A DNA stretch of 64,000 nt, taken from contig NZ_SHKM01000001.1 of the NCBI RefSeq assembly GCF_004217225.1, positions 124,001 through 188,000 on the forward strand, written 5' to 3'. Positions 8,883 to 17,290 of the stretch are shown piece by piece. The notes beneath the pieces were generated by a model. It searched no databases, was not told where the DNA came from, and worked only from the letters and a program-made list of their open reading frames with translations. Every line of letters starts with the position of its first letter. The first letter of the stretch is position 1. This DNA comes from Azospira oryzae. GTDB taxonomy: Bacteria > Pseudomonadota > Gammaproteobacteria > Burkholderiales > Rhodocyclaceae. The position numbers and the translations under genes were made by a program.

Positions 8883-10601
8883 ATGAATGCCCCAGCCCCC
8901 CAAACCGCCCGCCAGACGGATGCCGCCCCGGCGTCGGAAACCCTTACCGGCGCCCAGATCGTCGTCCGCCTGCTGGAACGCCAGGGCGTCACCACCGTCT
9001 CCGGCATTCCCGGCGGCGCCATCCTGCCCTTCTACGACGCCCTCTCGGCCTCGGAGAAAATTCGCCACGTGCTGGCCCGCCATGAGCAGGGCGCCGGCTT
9101 CATCGCCCAGGGCATGGCCCGTGCCAGCGGCCAGCCCGCCGTCTGCCTCGCTTCCTCCGGCCCCGGTGCCACCAATCTGCTGACCGCCATCGCCGACGCC
9201 AAGCTGGATTCCATTCCCCTGGTGGCCATCACCGGCCAGGTGCCCCGCAGCATGATCGGCACCGACGCTTTCCAGGAGGTGGATACCTACGGCCTTTCCA
9301 TCCCCATCACCAAGCACAACTTCCTGGTGAACTCCGCCGAGGAGTTGCTGGAGGTGATTCCCCGGGCCTTCACCCTGGCCGCCTCCGGTCGCCCCGGCCC
9401 GGTGCTGGTGGATATTCCCAAGGACGTCCAGGCCCAGGCCATCGAGGTCAGCCAGTGGCCCGCTCCCGGCGGCCGCCAGGCCCGGCCGGCGCCGGACATG
9501 GCAGCCATCGAGAAGGCCGCCGCCATGATCAACGCCGCCGAGCGGCCCATCCTTTATCTGGGCGGCGGCGTCGTCCATTCCGGCGCCGCCGAGGCCGCCG
9601 TGGCCCTGGCGGAGAAGGCATCGCTCCCCACCACCATGACCCTCATGGCCCTGGGTGCCATGCCGGTGGACCATCCCCTCTCCATCCACATGCTGGGCAT
9701 GCACGGCGCCCGCTACACCAACCTGCTGCTGGAAGAGTGCGACCTGCTCATCGCCGTCGGCGCCCGCTTCGACGACCGGGCTACCGGCAAGGTGGCCGCC
9801 TTCTGCCCCAAGGCCCAGATCATCCACATCGACATCGACCCCTCCGAACTGGACAAGATCAAGAACGCCCACGTGGGCATCGCCGGCGACGTGGGCGAGG
9901 TGCTGGAAAAACTCTCGCCCCTGGTGGAGGCCCACCTACGCAAGCGCTGGCTCACCCACATGGGCGATCTGCGCTCCCGCTTCCGCCTGCAGCGGCCCAA
10001 CCTGGAAGACCCGCGCAGCCACTACGGCCTGATCCAGGCCGTGGCCGACTGCCTGGACGATTCCGCCTCCATCGCCACCGACGTGGGCCAGCACCAGATG
10101 TGGGTGGCCCAGGCCTACCCCCTGCGTCGGCCGCGCCAGTGGCTCACCTCCGGCGGCCTGGGGACCATGGGCTTCGGCGTCCCCGCCGCCCTCGGTGCCG
10201 CCCTGGCCGAGCCCGAGCGCACCGTGGTCTGCTTCACCGGCGACGGCAGCATCCTGATGAACATCCAGGAACTGGCCACCATTGCCGAAGCCGGCGCCAA
10301 CCTGAAGATCGTGCTCATGAACAACGACGCCCTGGGCCTGGTGTACCAGCAGCAGGAGCTGTTCTACGGCAAGCGCTACTTCGCCTCCAAATTCGCCGGT
10401 CAGCCCGACTTCCTCAAGATCGCCGAAGGCTTCGGTATCGACACCCTGGACCTGGACACCGCCGCCGCCCCCCGGGCCGCCCTGCGCCAGGCCCTGCAAC
10501 GGCCCGGCCCCTGCCTCATCCACGCCTTCATCGACATGAACGAGAAGGTCTACCCCATGGTGCCCCCCGGCGCCGCCAACACCGACATGATTGGAGGCTG
10601 A
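8883..10601 (+). CDS. ilvB: acetolactate synthase large subunit, IlvB type
   Basis: Catalytic, thiamine-diphosphate-dependent subunit of acetohydroxyacid synthase, condensing pyruvate with pyruvate or 2-oxobutyrate in branched-chain amino-acid synthesis. At 572 residues it closely follows E. coli IlvB in sequence. Visible motifs are IPGGAILPFYDAL, the cofactor-activating Glu68 in ARHEQGAGFIAQGMA, TGQVPRSMIGTDAFQEVD, and the ThDP/metal motif GDGSILMN...NN from about residue 453. AAGGAG precedes ATG 8883. ilvN overlaps its end region, and the leader peptide and attenuator upstream indicate regulation by valine (possibly leucine) supply. Confidence 0.95.
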   Translation: MNAPAPQTARQTDAAPASETLTGAQIVVRLLERQGVTTVSGIPGGAILPFYDALSASEKIRHVLARHEQGAGFIAQGMARASGQPAVCLASSGPGATNLLTAIADAKLDSIPLVAITGQVPRSMIGTDAFQEVDTYGLSIPITKHNFLVNSAEELLEVIPRAFTLAASGRPGPVLVDIPKDVQAQAIEVSQWPAPGGRQARPAPDMAAIEKAAAMINAAERPILYLGGGVVHSGAAEAAVALAEKASLPTTMTLMALGAMPVDHPLSIHMLGMHGARYTNLLLEECDLLIAVGARFDDRATGKVAAFCPKAQIIHIDIDPSELDKIKNAHVGIAGDVGEVLEKLSPLVEAHLRKRWLTHMGDLRSRFRLQRPNLEDPRSHYGLIQAVADCLDDSASIATDVGQHQMWVAQAYPLRRPRQWLTSGGLGTMGFGVPAALGAALAEPERTVVCFTGDGSILMNIQELATIAEAGANLKIVLMNNDALGLVYQQQELFYGKRYFASKFAGQPDFLKIAEGFGIDTLDLDTAAAPRAALRQALQRPGPCLIHAFIDMNEKVYPMVPPGAANTDMIGG

Positions 10602-10602
10602 G

Positions 10603-10920
10603 ATGAACGCCGTCAGCAAAAACGAAAACGCCGCCCTGGCCCGCCCCCAGCGCACCGTGCTGGAACTGGAAGTGAACAACCACGCCGGGGTCATGTCCCA
10701 CGTGGTGGGCCTCTTCTCCCGCCGCGCCTACAACGTGGAGGGCATCCTCTGCCTGCCCGTGGGCGACGGCAGCATCAGCCGTATCTGGCTCCTGGTCCTG
10801 GAAGACCGGCGCCTGGAACAGATGGTGAAGCAGGTGGAGAAGCTGGAGGACGTACGCACCGTGCGCCGCCATGGGGCGGATCATGCGGTGTTTGAACGGC
10901 TGGAGGAGTTTTTCCGCTGA
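10603..10920 (+). CDS. ilvN: acetolactate synthase small regulatory subunit
   Basis: A 105-residue ACT-domain protein that binds valine and stimulates and feedback-regulates IlvB. The ACT core is ELEVNNHAGVMSHVVGLF followed by RRAYNVEGILCLP and the IWLLV strand, matching E. coli IlvN. ATG 10603 directly follows the ilvB stop and has GGAG within the ilvB 3' end, so the two are translationally coupled. Confidence 0.94.
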   Translation: MNAVSKNENAALARPQRTVLELEVNNHAGVMSHVVGLFSRRAYNVEGILCLPVGDGSISRIWLLVLEDRRLEQMVKQVEKLEDVRTVRRHGADHAVFERLEEFFR

Positions 10921-10928
10921 GGGAACTA

Positions 10929-10957
10929 AGCGCCCGCCTTAGGAGGAGGTGGGCGCT
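10929..10957. repeat. inverted repeat after ilvN
   Basis: AGCGCCCGCC (10929-10938) can pair with GGTGGGCGCT (10948-10957) with one G-U pair. It starts 8 bp after the ilvN stop and could end the ilvBN transcript, but lacks a T-run. Confidence 0.45.
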
Positions 10958-11061
10958 AGTGATTGGGGCTACTAGTGACGGAAAGCGCCAGTTACCGGTA
11001 TGGAAGAGTGGATGTTCTGGGTTTGCTCCTACGGCACGTATCAGCCTGTAGTAGATTTACC

Positions 11062-12165
11062 TTACCTACGGAATCGCATGAGAGACTGGGTGATTTCGCT
11101 TGCAGTGTCATGCCGAATGCTAAAACGTAGCTGACCTTCGCTATCTTCGAAAGTTACTGTGAGTTCGGAGTCGGAACTGTACTGTTGCACACGGGTGTAA
11201 AGGCCAATAATTTCATTATTCCTGACGGCAAGAATGCAATGACAAAGGAGCTTAGACTGAAGCGATATTGAGCGCAGGAATTGCAAATCAGGTGGGGGTG
11301 ATGTGTCAAACAGTGGCGTGATGACATGATTTTGCTCGTCTACGAGATTGGGTGTCGGTGCTACTACACTCGACTCAATGCGAGCGCTTTTAATAAGAAG
11401 GTGGTCACCTACGTAGGCCTGTTTGATTATCAGGAGAGGGTGCGAGACATGTAGGTGAGGCCCGTCAATCTGTGCTTCCCATATGACATATGTGACTTCC
11501 GGTAGCTTTTGTATTCGGCCGTTACTGAAATAGGCTATCTCGTATCCGCCACCGAACATGTTTCTTAGGGTAAAAGCTGAACTTTTCCCAAAGAACTCTG
11601 ATTGAAGGAGTATGCCACCGAGTGAAAGAGCTCTCGCGATAGCAACATTGCCAGCAGTTAGAGTACCCGTCGCCGCAGATTCAATATTGCTGAGCATGTC
11701 AGCAAATTCCCGTATGGCGCAAGAACCGGTGCCACTTACATAGGCTGTTCCAATCGAGGTGGTCCGTAGTTCTTCTGCCCCAAAGTGAAACTGATGGAGT
11801 CCGCTTCCATCATGTACAAGGCCAATGAAGCTTGCTGGATGACTCTTGATGTCAGGTTCTCCTTCGAGGTAAGTCAGAATTGTGTCAACAGATAGAGGTC
11901 CAGCAAGCGCGCGTCTGCGTAGCTCACAGATGGCAACCTTGGCACTAAGCCAGCTACCAGACCATGCGATAGCACACGAGTCGCTGAGCAAGCATACTTT
12001 CTGGCTAAGACCTGATATGGACCATCCGGAATCACCGAAAAAGTCCTGTACTTCGCCTTGCGCAGGTACGGCGATCATTTTCCCATCAACAGTCGAACCA
12101 GTTAGAAGTAGATCTCCGAAAAGAATTGGGAATCCTGCAACTGCAAAAGTAGAAATAACGGTCAT
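11062..12165 (-). CDS. proteasome/HslV-like Ntn-hydrolase-fold protein in a low-GC islet
   Basis: A 367-residue protein. Its first 150 residues follow the proteasome/HslV layout: Thr2 exposed after Met removal (MTVISTF), FGDLLLTG with Asp18 where HslV has AGDGQ, QKVCLL with Lys56 where HslV has the catalytic-lysine region KKVRRL, AIAWSGSWLSAK where HslV has IAGFAGGTADA, and VSGTGSCAIREFADML (about 143-158) where HslV has IGSGG. These matches were made by eye. A C-terminal region of about 170 residues has no recognised match. The DNA is much less GC-rich than its neighbours and sits between ilvBN and the nir genes, suggesting acquisition. AAGGGA precedes the ATG. Substrate and role unknown; a stand-alone Ntn peptidase or amidase is the working idea. 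Confidence 0.7.
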   Translation of the reverse strand: MTVISTFAVAGFPILFGDLLLTGSTVDGKMIAVPAQGEVQDFFGDSGWSISGLSQKVCLLSDSCAIAWSGSWLSAKVAICELRRRALAGPLSVDTILTYLEGEPDIKSHPASFIGLVHDGSGLHQFHFGAEELRTTSIGTAYVSGTGSCAIREFADMLSNIESAATGTLTAGNVAIARALSLGGILLQSEFFGKSSAFTLRNMFGGGYEIAYFSNGRIQKLPEVTYVIWEAQIDGPHLHVSHPLLIIKQAYVGDHLLIKSARIESSVVAPTPNLVDEQNHVITPLFDTSPPPDLQFLRSISLQSKLLCHCILAVRNNEIIGLYTRVQQYSSDSELTVTFEDSEGQLRFSIRHDTASEITQSLMRFRR

Positions 12166-12308
12166 GACGCGTGGTCCCTTCGGATAGCTAATTCCACTGA
12201 TTGAGTATTTGTCCTCTGCAGTTTGAATCTTCGCATGACTATTCTGGGGTGATATCAGTTCTGTCTGTATTTCCCCCTACAACCCCCGCGGTCTTTCTGC
12301 ATCGAAAG

Positions 12309-12322
12309 CTGATGCTTATCAA
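12309..12322 (+). promoter_or_regulatory. FNR/DNR-like site upstream of nirC
   Basis: CTGAT-GCTT-ATCAA differs by one base from the FNR/DNR consensus TTGAT-N4-ATCAA and lies 36 bp before the nirC ATG. It fits activation of heme d1/denitrification genes under low oxygen or nitric oxide by a Crp/Fnr-family regulator. Confidence 0.65.
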
Positions 12323-12358
12323 AGTGTCCCGGTGGGCCGGGCGGCAAGATGGATGCCC

Positions 12359-12712
12359 ATGAAGCCCGCCATTTCTTTCCCTCGCATGTGCCTGAGCGGC
12401 CTTGGCCTGGCAGCAGCCTTGCTGCCCCTTTTCGCTAGTGCCACGGAAGCGGTGATTCCCGCTCCCCGCGCCAGGGAACTGGTGCATATGGTTCGTCAGG
12501 ATTGCGGTTCCTGCCACGGCCTGACCCTCAAGGGCGGCCTGGGGCCGGCGCTGACGGCTGAGACTTTCCGCCAGCGGCCCGCCGAGAGCATGGTGGCCAC
12601 CATCCTGCACGGCCGGCCGGGTACGCCCATGCCGCCCTTCAAGGGCATCATCAACGAGGCCGAGGCCCAGTGGATCGTGCAGCAGCTCCAGGCCGGCTTC
12701 CCCAACGAATAA
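12359..12712 (+). CDS. nirC: cytochrome c55x, NirC
   Basis: A small periplasmic c-type cytochrome of 117 residues: signal peptide (to about residue 31), one heme-binding motif CGSCH (Cys49, Cys52, His53), and a likely distal ligand Met91 in GTPMPPF. NirC is linked to cytochrome cd1 nitrite reductase maturation, by electron transfer in heme d1 synthesis or to NirS. It is the first of a run of nir genes, and an FNR-like box lies just upstream. ATG 12359 is preferred because AAGATGG lies 6 nt upstream; ATG 12353 is also possible. Confidence 0.9.
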   Translation: MKPAISFPRMCLSGLGLAAALLPLFASATEAVIPAPRARELVHMVRQDCGSCHGLTLKGGLGPALTAETFRQRPAESMVATILHGRPGTPMPPFKGIINEAEAQWIVQQLQAGFPNE

Positions 12713-12737
12713 TTTGAGTTTCCCGCGAAAGACCGCC

Positions 12738-13931
12738 ATGACGCCTGCCACGCCTGTCGTTTCCCGCCGCTTTCTTCTGCCCGTTCTCCTGCTCTCCCTC
12801 CTGGCCGGCTGCGCCAGTGCGCCGGCTCCCCGCGGTACCGGCGATCTGGGGGTGGTGATCGAGCGTTCCATCGGCCAGGTGCAGGTGGTCAATACCACCT
12901 CGAAAAAGGCTCTGGCCAAGGTGCCCGGGCTGGGCGACCTGTCCCACGCTTCCGTGGTCTTCAGCCGGGACCAGCGCTACGCCTACGTCTTCGGTCGTGA
13001 CGGCGGCCTGACCAAGGTGGATATCCTCACCGCCTCCATCGCCAAGCGCATCGTCCAGGCCGGCAACGCCATCGGCGGCGCCATTTCCCAGGACGGCAAG
13101 CTGGTGGTGGCCCAGAACTACGAGCCGGGCGGCATCAAGGCCTTCGACGCCGAGACCCTGGAACTGGTGGCGGACATTCCTTCCGTGGACATGAACGGGG
13201 TGCGCTCCAAGGTGGTGGGCCTGGCCGACCTGTCGGGCAACCGCTTCGCCTTTTCGCTCTTCGAAGCCGGTGAAATCTGGGTGGCCGACCTCTCCAACCC
13301 GAAGGCGCCCAAGGTGCAGAAGTACTCCGCCGGCAAGCAGCCCTACGACGCCCTGGTGACGCCGGACGGGCGCTACTACATCGCCGGTCTCTTCGGCGAG
13401 GACGGTCTGGCCATGCTCGACACCTGGCAGCCGGAGCAGGGCGTGCAGAAGATTCTCGCCGGCTACGGCAAGGGCGAGCAGCCCCTGCCGGTGTACAAGA
13501 TGCCCCACCTGCGGGGCTGGTCCGTGGCCGGGGGCAAGGCCTACCTGCCCGCCATCGGCCGCCACGAGGTACTGGTGGTGGATACCAAGACCTGGAAGGA
13601 GACGGCCCGCATTCCGGTGAAGAGCCAGCCGGTGTTCGTCATGGCCCGGCCCGACGGGCGGGAGATTTGGGTGAATTTCGCCTTCCCCGACAACGGCTGG
13701 GTCCAGGTCATCGACACCCTGGAAGGCAAGGTCACCCATACCCTGCAGCCGGGCAAGGCCATCCTGCACATGGAATTCGCCCCCCGGGGCGAGGCCGTCT
13801 GGCTCTCGGCCCGGGACGACAACAAGGTCACCGTCTTCGACACCCGCACCAAGGCGCCGGTGGCCGAGCTGAAGGCGGAGAGCCCGAGCGGCATCTTCTT
13901 CACCAGCCGCGCCGCCCGCACCGGCTTCTGA
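12738..13931 (+). CDS. nirF: heme d1 biosynthesis protein NirF (dihydro-heme d1 dehydrogenase family)
   Basis: A 397-residue WD40-like beta-propeller protein with a lipoprotein signal (LLLSLLAGC, Cys25), so it is probably anchored in the periplasm. NirF carries out the last step of heme d1 synthesis, forming the acrylate side chain. NirF/NirN-type repeats are visible (FSRDQRYAYVFGRDGGLTKVD, ISQDGKLVVAQNY, TPDGRYYIAGLF, LPAIGRHEVLVVDT). It starts 25 bp after nirC and is followed closely by nirDL. ATG 12738 is used; an upstream TTG in the same frame would spoil the lipoprotein signal. Confidence 0.92.
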   Translation: MTPATPVVSRRFLLPVLLLSLLAGCASAPAPRGTGDLGVVIERSIGQVQVVNTTSKKALAKVPGLGDLSHASVVFSRDQRYAYVFGRDGGLTKVDILTASIAKRIVQAGNAIGGAISQDGKLVVAQNYEPGGIKAFDAETLELVADIPSVDMNGVRSKVVGLADLSGNRFAFSLFEAGEIWVADLSNPKAPKVQKYSAGKQPYDALVTPDGRYYIAGLFGEDGLAMLDTWQPEQGVQKILAGYGKGEQPLPVYKMPHLRGWSVAGGKAYLPAIGRHEVLVVDTKTWKETARIPVKSQPVFVMARPDGREIWVNFAFPDNGWVQVIDTLEGKVTHTLQPGKAILHMEFAPRGEAVWLSARDDNKVTVFDTRTKAPVAELKAESPSGIFFTSRAARTGF

Positions 13932-13945
13932 CGCATCGCCCGTCC

Positions 13946-14974
13946 ATGCCCATGAACGCCGCCCGCTTCCCCCTGCTCAACGACTACCAGCGGGACTTTC
14001 CCCTGGTCTCCCGGCCCTTTGCCGCCATCGGCGCGGCCCAGGGCTTGAGCGAGGCGGAGGTGCTGGAGCAATACCGCCACTGGCAGCAGCAGGGCATGGT
14101 GAACCGCATCGGCGCCGTCTTTGCCCCGCGCCGGGTCGGGGCCAGCACCCTGGCCGCCCTGCAGGCGCCGCCGGAGCGGCTGGAATGGGTGGCCAGCCGG
14201 GTCAGCGCCCATCCCGAGGTCAATCACAACTACGCCCGGGAACACGCCTACAACCTGTGGTTCGTCGCCACCGCGCCGGACGCCCTGCGTCTGCATGCGG
14301 TGCTGGCGGCCATCGAGGCCGAGACCGGCTGCCCCGTCATTTCCCTGCCCCTGGTGGAAGAGTTCCACATCGACCTGGGTTTTGACCTGGCCGGCGGCGG
14401 CGCCCGGCGCCAGCCGGTGGCGGCGGTGCCCTCCCTGGAGCAGCCCATCGAACTGACCCGGGAAGAGCAGGGGCTGATGCCGGTGCTGCAGGAGGGCCTG
14501 CCCCTGGAGCCCCAGCCTTTCCGCGCCCTGGCCTACCGGGCCGGCCTGGAGGAAGGGCGTCTGCTGGACCTGCTCGGCCAGTGGCTGGAGCGGGGCATCC
14601 TCAAGCGCTTCGGCGTGGTGGTGCGGCACCACGAACTGGGCTACACCGCCAACGCCATGTGTGTCTGGGCCGTGCCGGAAGGGGAGGTGAGCGCCCTGGG
14701 CGAACGCCTCGCCGCCGAGCCCGGTGTCACCCTCTGCTACCGCCGCCGCCCCATGGCGCCCCACTGGCCCTACAACCTGTTCTGCATGATCCACGGCAAG
14801 GCCCGGGAGGAAGTGGCGGAACTGCGCCGCGGGCTGGGCGAACGCCTGGGGTTGGACGCCTTTCCCAACGAGCTGCTCTTTTCCACCCGGCGCTACAAGC
14901 AGACCGGCGCCCGCTATGCGCCCCAGGCACCCCGGGCAGATGCCGATCCCCTGAGGCAGGCCGCCCATGGCTGA
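13946..14974 (+). CDS. nirDL: siroheme decarboxylase, NirD-NirL fusion
   Basis: A 342-residue protein made of two Lrp/AsnC-like siroheme-decarboxylase units. Unit one (about 1-150) ends in VNHNYAREHAYNLWFV...; unit two (about 175-340) has GILKRFGVVVRHHELGYTANAMCVW and TLCYRRRPMAPHWPYNLFCMIHGK. The units match the separate NirD and NirL of Pseudomonas; fused nirDL genes are known in some denitrifiers. With NirG and NirH it would convert siroheme to didecarboxysiroheme on the way to heme d1. The end overlaps nirG by 8 bp. Which half is D and which L is taken from gene order. Confidence 0.88.
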   Translation: MPMNAARFPLLNDYQRDFPLVSRPFAAIGAAQGLSEAEVLEQYRHWQQQGMVNRIGAVFAPRRVGASTLAALQAPPERLEWVASRVSAHPEVNHNYAREHAYNLWFVATAPDALRLHAVLAAIEAETGCPVISLPLVEEFHIDLGFDLAGGGARRQPVAAVPSLEQPIELTREEQGLMPVLQEGLPLEPQPFRALAYRAGLEEGRLLDLLGQWLERGILKRFGVVVRHHELGYTANAMCVWAVPEGEVSALGERLAAEPGVTLCYRRRPMAPHWPYNLFCMIHGKAREEVAELRRGLGERLGLDAFPNELLFSTRRYKQTGARYAPQAPRADADPLRQAAHG

Positions 14975-15473
14975 CGCGGTGGAGCAGGCCAAGCCCTTCC
15001 GCCGCGCCGCCCTGGCACCGGCCCGGGAGCCGGATGAACTGGATCGGCGCATCATCAACGCCCTCCAGGGCGACTTCCCCCTGAGCCCGGAGCCCTACGC
15101 CGAGGCTGCGGCCAGGCTGGGCATCAGCGAGGCCGAGCTGCTGGCCCGGCTGCAGTCTCTGCTGGACGACCGCATCCTCACCCGGTTCGGCCCCATGTTC
15201 CAGATCGAGCGCCTGGGCGGCGCCTTCTGCCTGGCGGCCATGGCCGTACCCGAAGCCGAATTCGAGCGGGTGGCGGAGCAGGTCAATGCCTTGCCCCAGG
15301 TGGCCCACAACTACGCCCGGGAACACGCCTTCAACATGTGGTTCGTGCTGGCGACGGAAACGCCGGAGGGCATCGACGCTGCGGTGCAGGCCATCGAGGC
15401 CGCCACTGGCTACCCGGTCTATCCCTTCCCGAAAGAGAAGGAATACTTCGTCGAAATGAAGCTGCAGGCATGA
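14967..15473 (+). CDS. nirG: siroheme decarboxylase subunit, NirG type
   Basis: A 168-residue Lrp/AsnC-like protein: N-terminal HTH (LDRRIINALQGDFPLSPEPYAEAAARLG) and a C-terminal ferredoxin-like decarboxylase domain with VAHNYAREHAFNMWFVLATE. It acts in the siroheme decarboxylase complex of heme d1 synthesis. It overlaps nirDL by 8 bp. The G/H naming follows the Pseudomonas order D-L-G-H. Confidence 0.85.
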   Translation: MADAVEQAKPFRRAALAPAREPDELDRRIINALQGDFPLSPEPYAEAAARLGISEAELLARLQSLLDDRILTRFGPMFQIERLGGAFCLAAMAVPEAEFERVAEQVNALPQVAHNYAREHAFNMWFVLATETPEGIDAAVQAIEAATGYPVYPFPKEKEYFVEMKLQA

Positions 15474-15640
15474 ACGCCGCGACCGTCGATCTCAGCATTT
15501 CCCAACCTGTCGCGGCGCTTTGGCTCACGCCGCAGGCCCATTCCGCCCGGGCGGCCCGTGCTGTCCGGGGGCAATGCCGGTATGCCGTCCCGTCGGGGAC
15601 GGGTATGGCGTCTGCGAGCTGCCTGCCAGGAAACCGTTGA
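15470..15640 (+). CDS. possible 56-codon ORF bridging nirG and nirH
   Basis: A short ORF (MNAATVDLSISQPVAALW...) whose ATG overlaps the nirG stop (ATGA) and whose stop overlaps the nirH start (TGATG), so all three could be read by coupled translation. Codon content is plausible but the sequence matches nothing I recognise. It may be only an open gap filler. Confidence 0.25.
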   Translation: MNAATVDLSISQPVAALWLTPQAHSARAARAVRGQCRYAVPSGTGMASASCLPGNR

Positions 15641-16143
15641 TGGACGACACTTTCCCCATGGATGACCTGGATCGCCGCATCGTGCTTGCCACCCAGGCCG
15701 GCCTGCCCCTGGTGCCGCGTCCCTACCTGGCCCTGGCGGAGCAGCTGGGCGTGACCGAAGCCGAGGTGCGGCAGCGACTGGCCCGCCTGCTGGCAGCGGG
15801 CGCCATCCGCCGTATCGGCGCTGTGCCCAACCACTACGCCATCGGCTACACCGCCAACGGCATGAGCGTGTGGCAGATCGACCCGACGGTGATCGACGCC
15901 GTCGGTGCGCGGGTCGGCGGGCTGCAATCGGTCACCCACTGCTATCGCCGGCCGGACCATCCGCCGGCCTGGCCCTACAACCTCTTCGCCATGGTCCACG
16001 GCAAGAGCCGGGCGGAGGTCGAAGCCGAAGTCGGGCGCGTCGCCACCTTGATCCAGGCCGAGTTCCCCGGCGCCCTGGGTGCTCGGGATATCCTCTTTTC
16101 CACTCGCATCCTGAAAAAAACCGGCCTGCGCCTGGGCGAGTGA
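15640..16143 (+). CDS. nirH: siroheme decarboxylase subunit, NirH type
   Basis: A 167-residue Lrp/AsnC-like protein with an N-terminal HTH (MDDLDRRIVLATQAGLPLVPRP), then RRIGAVPNHYAIGYTANGMSVW and VTHCYRRPDHPPAWPYNLFAMVHGK, close to the second half of NirDL. It is the last recognisable gene of this heme d1 block. nirJ, nirE, nirN and nirS do not follow; the permuted tmRNA gene comes next on the other strand. AGGAAACC lies upstream of ATG 15640. Confidence 0.85.
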   Translation: MDDTFPMDDLDRRIVLATQAGLPLVPRPYLALAEQLGVTEAEVRQRLARLLAAGAIRRIGAVPNHYAIGYTANGMSVWQIDPTVIDAVGARVGGLQSVTHCYRRPDHPPAWPYNLFAMVHGKSRAEVEAEVGRVATLIQAEFPGALGARDILFSTRILKKTGLRLGE

Positions 16144-16254
16144 TTGCCTGGGTCCTGCGGGTGCTGCTTTATGGGGGAGGTTCAGTAGCTGCTGCACCAA
16201 CGCTCTCGGAAAGGGACAACGGGCGTTGCTTGAGGCGGGGAAGCTACATTTGGG

Positions 16255-16560
16255 GAATTGGAAATAACGATGGGGACCGAAGTCCCCACCGGCTTTTCTT
16301 TGGTAACAAGGCTCAAGCAGCCTCGGCAAAAGCCTTAAGCGGCGATTGCGAAACGCTCATCGTTGGCGTTTGGAGATTTGCTTCATTAACGTCGATCGCC
16401 TGACGAGTTGCCTGCGCACCTTTGCCCGCCCTGTCGAAGCCAGTACACCCCCACCTAAGAACTCTCCGAAACTCTTAGGTGGAGGTGGCGGGAATCGAAC
16501 CCGCGTCCAGAACGCCTCCAGATTGCCGGAATTACAACCATGACCAGCATTATGGGGGCT
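16255..16560 (-). ncRNA. ssrA: transfer-messenger RNA, circularly permuted (two-piece) gene
   Basis: On the minus strand the tRNA-like 3' part comes first: GGACGCGGGTTCGATTCCCG then CCACCTCC, ending ACC at 16478. After about 25 nt (16453-16477) the tmRNA 5' part begins at 16452: GGGGGTGTACTGGCTTCGAC. GGGGGUG of the 5' part pairs with CACCUCC of the 3' part as a 7-bp acceptor stem. The tag frame is at 16367-16335 (GCC AAC GAT GAG CGT TTC GCA ATC GCC GCT TAA), encoding ANDERFAIAA, like the tags of other betaproteobacteria. Processing at the short linker would give two RNAs that together rescue stalled ribosomes with SmpB. The terminal A of CCA is not encoded. The outer ends, 16255 and 16560, are approximate. 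Confidence 0.92.
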
Positions 16561-16630
16561 GCCCCCCGGAACTTCAAGGGGCGGTGGTCTGATATCTGTC
16601 GTAATCCTGACGCGGCGAGGCGACTGGCCT

Positions 16631-17290
16631 TCAGCGGGCCGGGCGGAGTAGGGGCGACACTTCGTCGGGGTGGTCGATCAGGTGGTCGGCACCCCAGGTC
16701 TCCGGCGGGTGTTCCGTGCCCAGATAGCCCCAGCGGACGCCGATGGTCATCATGGCGCAGGCGTTGCCGGCCTGGATGTCCCGCAGGTCGTCGCCCAGGT
16801 AGCAGCAGTTCTGGGTGGGCAGACCCAGCAATTGGGCTGCCAGCAGCAAGGGATCAGGTGCCGGCTTTGGGTTGGGGGTCGAGTCGCCGCAGACAATGCA
16901 GGCGCAGCGGTGAGCCAGATCCATCTGTTGCAGCAGCGGATGGGTCAGGCGCTCGCTCTTGTTGGTGACCACGCCCCAGGGAATGCGGCGTTGTTCCAGC
17001 TGTGCGAGCAACTCGGCCATGCCCGGGAACAGTGTCGTATGGTGGCAGAGCCGCTCTTCATAGTGCTGGATGAAGCGGCGGTAAAGCTCGACGTAGCTGT
17101 CATCCTGGGGCGTAACGCCCATGCCGACCCGCAACAGGCCCCTGCCTCCCTGGGAGGTGTGGGGGCGCAGGGTGGCCAGGGGAAGAGGCGGCAGGTTGTA
17201 GTCCTGGCGCACCCGGTTGAGCGCGGCTCCCAGGTCGGGAGCCGTGTCCGCCAGGGTGCCGTCCAGGTCGAACAGTACCGCTTCAGGCAT
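16631..17290 (-). CDS. gph: phosphoglycolate phosphatase (HAD superfamily)
   Basis: A 219-residue cytosolic HAD phosphatase that removes phosphate from 2-phosphoglycolate. Motif I is [10 protein letters not shown] (nucleophile Asp8, Asp10), motif II VVTNKS, motif III lysine in [10 protein letters not shown], and motif [12 protein letters not shown]. Its start overlaps ubiG by 8 bp, a common betaproteobacterial ubiG-gph pair. HAD substrate specificity is uncertain from sequence alone. Confidence 0.88.
   Translation of the reverse strand: MPEAVLFDLDGTLADTAPDLGAALNRVRQDYNLPPLPLATLRPHTSQGGRGLLRVGMGVTPQDDSYVELYRRFIQHYEERLCHHTTLFPGMAELLAQLEQRRIPWGVVTNKSERLTHPLLQQMDLAHRCACIVCGDSTPNPKPAPDPLLLAAQLLGLPTQNCCYLGDDLRDIQAGNACAMMTIGVRWGYLGTEHPPETWGADHLIDHPDEVSPLLRPAR

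Noticed and set aside
16478..16520. Possible stand-alone tRNA (T-arm and acceptor visible)
   Set aside because: No anticodon arm is present; it is the tRNA-like end of the permuted tmRNA.
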